A stretch of 64,000 nt of DNA from JBKBKC01 sp046294265. Its GTDB lineage: Bacteria; Pseudomonadota; Alphaproteobacteria; Rhodobacterales; Rhodobacteraceae. The notes beneath the pieces were generated by a model, which did not search any database, was not told the DNA's origin, and saw only the letters and a program-made list of their open reading frames with translations. The stretch lies in contig JBKBKC010000005.1 in the NCBI GenBank assembly GCA_046294265.1, positions 124,001 through 188,000 on the forward strand, in the 5' to 3' direction. Below, piece by piece: positions 59,575 to 64,000 of this stretch; the stretch's first letter is position 1, and every line of letters starts with the position of its first letter. Position numbers and translations under genes: made by a program.

Positions 59575-62046
59575 CTATCCGCCCGAAGCAGGGAAAAGCC
59601 GGGTCGTGCCCACGGCCGCCGCGCGGGCAAGTGCGGGGTCGAGCGACATCGGCACATATTCGCCGCGCCGCCACAGTTCTCCCATGTCATCATAGTGGCG
59701 CGACAGCGGATGGCCGGATTGCCCGGTGGACAGGATGAACACCGAACTGTCGGGATCGGCAAAGTCATAGACGCCGCGAAACCCCGCGCCGTGCACGTTC
59801 TGGAACGGGTCGGGGTCGCGCCCGCTGGTGCGCCCGCGCAAAAGCGTGCTGTCACCGCCGCTGGTGGACTGGCGGATGTTGACGAAATACCGGATCAGCG
59901 GCACCGCCCCCAACACGGCATGGTCGTGCATCGCGGTATGGGCGTCGCCCCAGCGCCAGCTTTCGAGGTTGTTCCCATAGCGTTCGGTCAGCCGCAACAG
60001 CGCCTCGTCCAGCGCCAGCCGGGCGATATCCACGCAGGTCTCGATGGCGGCCGACTGGATCACGTCGCACCATTTTCCCGCCCCATTGGTGTTGCGGAAC
60101 ACGCGGTCGAGGAACACGGGATCGACATGGGTGAATTCCTCGGCCAGGGGGCCAAGCTCATCGCGGATCAGGCGCATCTGCAAGGCGCGCAGCCAGGCTT
60201 CGGTGATCAGGGGTTCGGGCAGGTGTTCGTTCATCTCGCCGTTCCAGTCCGCGAGCAGGATCAGCGCGCGTTCGCGCAGCCGTTCCGGCGTGCCCTGGGG
60301 CGAGGGCGAGCCGGTGAACCACAGGTCGGCCCCGATCAGCGGCAACAGCGCGCGCGCGACGGGTGACACGGTATCCAGTTGCGCCTCGATGAAACTTTCG
60401 CGGGTATGCACCTCGCGCGTGGCCATCAGCGTGAGCCAGCGGCGGATGCGGTGGGTGTCGCCCCAGAGATAGGACTGGTGGCCGGGAAAGGGCGCATCCA
60501 CCGTGCGATTGTTGGTGTTCCCGATCAGGCCCGAGGGCGGGTTCACCACGCGCAGGTTGTCCTCATAGGGGAACATGCCCTGCCAGCGGTTCGCGGCCAC
60601 GGCCCCGAGGCTGGGGATGCGGCCCCGGCTCTGGTGGCCCGGATCGCGGCGCGGGACGGCGCCGATCACCTGCATCGCAATCCCCTCACGGTCGGCCAGC
60701 ATCAGGTTCTGGGCCGGTGCCACAAAGCTGCGCCCCGCCTCGATCCCTTCGGCCACCGATTGCGACTGCATCAGCCGCAACGCAGCGGTCATCGAGGTGT
60801 CGCGGGGCGAGAGTGCCGTCCAGGACAGCGCCGCGACATGGCCCGCGGGCGTCACCGTGGCCAGATCGTAATGCGTGCCGGGCAGCACCGGGCCATTGTC
60901 CGTCCAGCGCAGGGTCACTGTCGCCGGATCGGCGCCCTTGATGGTGATGATCGAGCGGCGGGTGTCAAATGCCTTCCAGCCGTCCGGGGTCTCGTATTCC
61001 TCGGGGTTGTCGGGGTTCAGCCGTTCGATGAACACGTCCTGGTCATCGACATAGGCCGTGGTCAGCCCCCACCCAAGCGCATCCGACCGCCCCGTCAGGA
61101 TCACCGGCATCCCGGGAATGGTGCCCCCGATCACGCCGCCCGACTGCAGTTCCAGCCGCGCCAGATACCAGATGGCCGGCGCGCTGAACCCCAGATGCGG
61201 GTCGTTGGCCAAAAGCGTGCCCCCCGCCGCCGACCGCCGTGGTTCGGCGGCAAAGGCGTTGGAGGCCCCGGCAAAGGGCAGCCGCTTGAACGGCGACAGC
61301 GGGTCCTCGGCCATCCGGACAGGTGAGAGGCCGGGCACCACCACACCCGGCACGAGGTCGCCATACTGGGGCAGGGCGGTGATCGCGTCGTTGGGGTCAT
61401 CGGGCAGGATGTCGGCCAGACGCTCGGGCGACAGCAACAGCGAGGTGCGCGCGCGCAGCACCTCGGCCTCCAGATGGCTGGACAGCTGCAACGCCATCAG
61501 CTTGATGATCGCGATGCTGTCGGCGGGGGCCCAGGCGGCGATCTCGCTGGAGAACAGAAAGAATTCGGGCGCGCCTCGACCGCGCGCGCGGGCGTTCACC
61601 TCGTTGATCCAGCCGTTCACGCCGCGGGCATAGGCCTCGAGTGCGGCACGCGTGGGCGCGTCCTGCGCCTCGACCGAGCTCAGCGACAGGGTGTAAAGGT
61701 CGAACCGGCGCAGCACCTCGTCGATGCGCAGGGTGCGCGGGCCAAAGATCTCCGACAGCCGCCCCTGCGCGGTGCGCCGCAACATCGTCATCTGCCACAG
61801 CCGGTCCTGTGCATGGGCGAAGCCGAGGGCGAAAAACACATCCTCGTCCGTCTGGCCAAAGATATGCGGGATGTTGTCGTTGTTTCGGACGATCTCTACG
61901 GGGCCTGACAGACCGCGCAGCGTGAAGCTGGCCGAGTAGTCGGGCAGCGACCGGGTGAGGAAGTAATAGCCGATGCCAAGCGCCAGCCCCGCCAGCGCCG
62001 CGAGGGCCGTGAAGATACGCAGGAGCCAGCGAAGGGTGGTCAGCAT
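59575..62046 (-). CDS. Penicillin acylase-family N-terminal nucleophile hydrolase
   Basis: 823 residues. Membrane anchor or uncleaved signal at ~5-28 (LRWLLRIFTALAALAGLALG). The alpha-chain part has NNDNIPHIFGQTDEDVFFAL and GFAHAQDRLWQM. Ser262 in FAGASNAFA would become the beta-chain N-terminus after self-cleavage. The oxyanion-type Asn block and C-terminal GSGQSGHPLSRHYDDM-like motif (here STGQSGHPLSRHYDDM) are present. The family hydrolyses penicillins, acyl-homoserine lactones or other amides; substrate not predictable. Periplasmic. Confidence 0.92.
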   Translation of the reverse strand: MLTTLRWLLRIFTALAALAGLALGIGYYFLTRSLPDYSASFTLRGLSGPVEIVRNNDNIPHIFGQTDEDVFFALGFAHAQDRLWQMTMLRRTAQGRLSEIFGPRTLRIDEVLRRFDLYTLSLSSVEAQDAPTRAALEAYARGVNGWINEVNARARGRGAPEFFLFSSEIAAWAPADSIAIIKLMALQLSSHLEAEVLRARTSLLLSPERLADILPDDPNDAITALPQYGDLVPGVVVPGLSPVRMAEDPLSPFKRLPFAGASNAFAAEPRRSAAGGTLLANDPHLGFSAPAIWYLARLELQSGGVIGGTIPGMPVILTGRSDALGWGLTTAYVDDQDVFIERLNPDNPEEYETPDGWKAFDTRRSIITIKGADPATVTLRWTDNGPVLPGTHYDLATVTPAGHVAALSWTALSPRDTSMTAALRLMQSQSVAEGIEAGRSFVAPAQNLMLADREGIAMQVIGAVPRRDPGHQSRGRIPSLGAVAANRWQGMFPYEDNLRVVNPPSGLIGNTNNRTVDAPFPGHQSYLWGDTHRIRRWLTLMATREVHTRESFIEAQLDTVSPVARALLPLIGADLWFTGSPSPQGTPERLRERALILLADWNGEMNEHLPEPLITEAWLRALQMRLIRDELGPLAEEFTHVDPVFLDRVFRNTNGAGKWCDVIQSAAIETCVDIARLALDEALLRLTERYGNNLESWRWGDAHTAMHDHAVLGAVPLIRYFVNIRQSTSGGDSTLLRGRTSGRDPDPFQNVHGAGFRGVYDFADPDSSVFILSTGQSGHPLSRHYDDMGELWRRGEYVPMSLDPALARAAAVGTTRLFPASGG

Positions 62047-62058
62047 GAGGATACTTGC

Positions 62059-62086
62059 TTGACGAGAAATCTCAACCCGATACCTA
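62059..62086 (+). promoter_or_regulatory. Promoter of the 3-hydroxyisobutyrate-dehydrogenase-type gene
   Basis: TTGACG (62059-62064), 16-base spacer, TACCTA (62081-62086), 39 bases before the start codon, which has GGGGAGG at a good distance. Confidence 0.5.
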
Positions 62087-62125
62087 CGCCATCAAGCAGG
62101 GTCAGGCAATCACGGGGAGGACAAC

Positions 62126-62992
62126 ATGGCAAAGGTGGCGTTTCTGGGGCTCGGGGTCATGGGCTTTCCGATGGCGGGGCATCTGGTGGCCAAGGGGCAC
62201 GAGGTGACGGTCTACAACCGCAGCGCCGCCAAGGCCGAGGCCTGGGCTGCGAAACACGGTGGCCGGGCGGCCGCGACCCCGCGGGCCGCAGCCGGGGGGC
62301 AGGCCTTCGTGATGGCCTGTGTGGGCAACGACGACGACCTGCGGGCAGTCTGCACAGGGCCGGACGGGGCATTCGCGGGCATGGAAGCGGGGGCGGTGTT
62401 CGTGGACCACACGACCGTATCCGCACAGGTGACGCGCGAGATGGCGGCGGCGGCGGCGGAACTTGGTTTCGGCTTTGTCGATGCGCCGGTGTCTGGCGGG
62501 CAGGCGGGGGCCGAGAACGGCGTGCTGTCGATCATGTGCGGTGGCACGCCGGACGATTACGCCCGCGCGGAGCCCGTGATGGTCGCATATGCCCGCGTCT
62601 GCAAACGTCTGGGCAACAGCGGGTCTGGCCAGATTGCCAAGATGATGAACCAGATCGCGATTGCCGGGCTGGTGCAGGGGCTCGCCGAGGCGCTGGCCTT
62701 CGGCCAGAAGGCGGGCATGGACGGGGCGGCGGTGGTGGAGGTGATCAGCCAGGGCGCTGCGGGGTCCTGGCAGATGAACAATCGCCACAAGACCATGCTG
62801 GACGACGCGTTCAACCATGGCTTTGCGGTGGACTGGATGCGCAAGGATCTGGGCATCTGCCTCGCCACCGCGCGCGAGATCGGCGCCTCGCTGCCGATCA
62901 CGGCACTGGTCGATCAGTTCTATGCCGAGGTGCAGGCCATGGGCGGCAACCGCTGGGATACCTCGTCGCTAATCAAGCGGCTGCCGCGCTGA
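62126..62992 (+). CDS. NAD(P)-dependent beta-hydroxyacid dehydrogenase (HIBADH/GarR family)
   Basis: 288 residues. VAFLGLGVMGFPMAGHLVAKG Rossmann motif, DHTTVSAQVTREM, FVDAPVSGGQAGAENG substrate loop, and SGQIAKMMNQ with the catalytic Lys. Acts on 3-hydroxyisobutyrate, tartronate semialdehyde, glyoxylate or succinic semialdehyde in different members; which one is open. Cytoplasmic, single gene, with own promoter; divergent from the acylase. Confidence 0.92.
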   Translation: MAKVAFLGLGVMGFPMAGHLVAKGHEVTVYNRSAAKAEAWAAKHGGRAAATPRAAAGGQAFVMACVGNDDDLRAVCTGPDGAFAGMEAGAVFVDHTTVSAQVTREMAAAAAELGFGFVDAPVSGGQAGAENGVLSIMCGGTPDDYARAEPVMVAYARVCKRLGNSGSGQIAKMMNQIAIAGLVQGLAEALAFGQKAGMDGAAVVEVISQGAAGSWQMNNRHKTMLDDAFNHGFAVDWMRKDLGICLATAREIGASLPITALVDQFYAEVQAMGGNRWDTSSLIKRLPR

Positions 62993-63002
62993 GATATTGC
63001 TC

Positions 63003-63017
63003 CGGGGCGCTGCCCCG
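63003..63017 (+). terminator. Short GC hairpin after the dehydrogenase gene
   Basis: CGGGGC-GCT-GCCCCG, 10 bases after the stop, preceded by GATATTGCTC. No T-run. It resembles a trimmed version of the hairpin plus ATATT elements elsewhere in the window. Confidence 0.45.
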
Positions 63018-63115
63018 CCGCCTGGGCGGTGTAGGGAAGGGCACCGAAAGACCGGACACTTGACATGCGTCGCCGCCCGGGCGCGTGTGACGACTGCGGC
63101 GCGAAGGCGTGAAAC

Positions 63116-63850
63116 ATGCCGGTTTCGATTTCAGTCGGTCACGATGTTTCTAGATTTGTTGCATCGCGGCCTTACCGTCAGCAGCTCGACGGGGCTCTGG
63201 ATAAGCTGAAAGTTGTGGATCCGACGCCCGACGGTGGAAGGCTGATCATCTTCCTGCGTTCTGGGCGGCGGATTTTGCCGGACAATGTTCCAACCAAGGC
63301 AGAGCGCAAGGGTGGAAGCCTGAAGTCCTTTTCGCACCTTGAGTTTGACCGGTTCTATTCAATTCCTTTCGTATCGGATCGGGTGCGCGACCTGATCGAG
63401 ACGCTGGAACCCCGCGCGCACCAATTCTTTTCGGTCGCGGTGACGATCGAAACGGATGACGCGGCGCAGCGGCATCTGCTGAATCTCTTCAACCTCCTGG
63501 ACACATTGCACCTTACACTGACGTTTCCGCGGAACGAGCGGGGTTTCTACACGGGCGTCACCGGCGAACCCGGTGCCATCGTTCACATCGCGGAAGCCGT
63601 GGCGGGGCATCATCTTTGACGCGAAAGTTTCACCGGCGGTCTGTTTGCCTCGGATGAATTGGTCGGGCAGATGGTCGATCTTGGGATCAGCGGACTTTAC
63701 GTCGGCGAAGGGCATGAGGCCGTCCAGCGGAGCCCTGCATCAGGGGCGCGCTCAAGGCACCGGACCGGTTGTCGTGTCCGCCGCGTTTCGGGGGTGCCGC
63801 GTTTCGGGGGTGCCGCGTTTCGGGGGTGCCGACAACTAGGGGCGCCGTGA
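63116..63850 (+). pseudogene. Imm11/DUF1629-like protein interrupted by TGA
   Basis: The frame from the ATG at 63116 runs 167 codons to a TGA at 63617-63619, then stays open in the same frame to 63850. Before the stop: FYSIPFVSDRVRDLIETLEP, HQFFSVAVTIE, HLLNLFNLLDTL, and AGHHL. After it: RESFTGGLFASDELVGQMVD then LGISGLYVGE. Read through, this gives HHL-x-RES..GLFASDEL..Q..DLGISGLYV, the order of Imm11 (DUF1629) immunity proteins, whose hallmark is H-x-W-R; the TGA stands where TGG (Trp) is expected. It is therefore probably a nonsense-mutated immunity-type gene, or the 167-codon form is what is made. Low GC for the window in its first half. No adjacent toxin. Confidence 0.55.
63780..63827. 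repeat. Three tandem copies of a 16-bp unit
   Basis: GCCGCGTTTCGGGGGT occurs three times head to tail, followed by a partial unit (GCCG). It lies in the 3' part of the interrupted Imm11-like frame and would encode a low-complexity tail there. The remaining ~170 bases to the window end hold short GC inverted repeats but no gene I can support. Confidence 0.85.
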
Positions 63851-64000
63851 TCAGATTGCGGTGCCGGGGCGCCGGGACAGGCCTCTGCCGCCCGACGCGG
63901 GCTTGCGCCCGCGGCGGGCATGGGCTAAGGCCACGCCACTTCACAGGCAGGGTGCGGGCTTTCGGGGGAGACATCCCCGGCGGTCCACCGGTTGGGGGAA

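Noticed and set aside
63617..63619. TGA read as selenocysteine
   Set aside because: No SECIS-like hairpin directly after it, and the family has Trp, not Cys, at this position.
63697..63974. Short minus-strand frames at the right edge
   Set aside because: They run through the 16-bp tandem repeat and have no start context or recognisable domain.

Overview
The window is about 64 kb of GC-rich, densely packed DNA that reads as the chromosome of a Rhodobacterales (Rhodobacteraceae-type) alphaproteobacterium. This is inferred from the gene content and order (ureDA-hupE-ureB-ureC with ureEFG, class II DAHP synthase, DUF1127, PAS_5, RTX proteins ending in Hint domains, a Liv-type transporter beside a dimethylglycine dehydrogenase-like enzyme), the frequent ATGA/GTGA stop-start overlaps and a recurring hairpin plus GAGGATATTT element. 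It was not checked against a database. No phage, transposase, CRISPR array or rRNA was seen. One tRNA (Val, TAC) is present.

Layout. 1-5.1 kb: two tandem secreted RTX-repeat proteins with C-terminal Hint domains, the first cut by the window edge. 5.1-8.2 kb: a MobA-like nucleotidyltransferase and a DMGDH/sarcosine dehydrogenase-type flavoprotein. 8.3-13.9 kb: a Liv-type ABC transporter operon (livK-G-F-H-M, minus strand) with two small extra genes between livF and livH, one of them a 38-codon membrane peptide. 14.2-18.6 kb: PQQ-type sugar dehydrogenase, a GlxA-family AraC regulator, class II DAHP synthase and a PAS protein. 18.8-31.2 kb: yicC-gmk-gamma-carbonic anhydrase running without a break into a nonulosonic (sialic-type) acid and surface-glycan region: neuB, four more glycosyltransferases, neuC, two adjacent WaaA-like transferases, an SDR, a neuA-like cytidylyltransferase and a Gfo/Idh oxidoreductase.

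31.3-38.6 kb: tRNA-Val and a complete urease cluster (ureG, F, E, a DUF1127 gene, a secreted protein, ureC, a Met-rich small protein, ureB, hupE, ureA, ureD). 38.8-42.3 kb: ABC-F ATPase, an SDR and a TPM-domain membrane protein. 42.7-47.3 kb: cysS, citramalate synthase, a methyltransferase and a squalene/phytoene-synthase-like protein. 47.3-54.1 kb: EEP-family hydrolase, MFS transporter, DNA glycosylase, esterase, HNH endonuclease and an unrecognised 635-residue membrane protein. 54.1-57.9 kb: zwf-pgl-pgi behind a perfect LacI-type palindrome. 58-64 kb: a peptidoglycan-binding-domain protein with a toxin-like middle region, a penicillin-acylase family hydrolase, a 3-hydroxyisobutyrate-dehydrogenase-type enzyme, and an Imm11/DUF1629-like reading frame broken by a TGA where the family has its Trp.

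How the parts fit. The zwf-pgl-pgi operon feeds glucose-6-phosphate into the pentose phosphate or Entner-Doudoroff routes. NeuC, NeuB and the NeuA-like enzyme give the order UDP-HexNAc to ManNAc-type sugar, to nonulosonate, to CMP-nonulosonate, with the SDR and Gfo/Idh enzymes coupled to the activation step and several transferases nearby to place the sugar on a surface glycan. The Liv transporter, the DMGDH-like enzyme and the GlxA regulator could form a methylated-amine uptake and catabolism unit, but only gene proximity supports this. Urease has all its structural and accessory subunits plus a HupE/UreJ-type nickel permease candidate.
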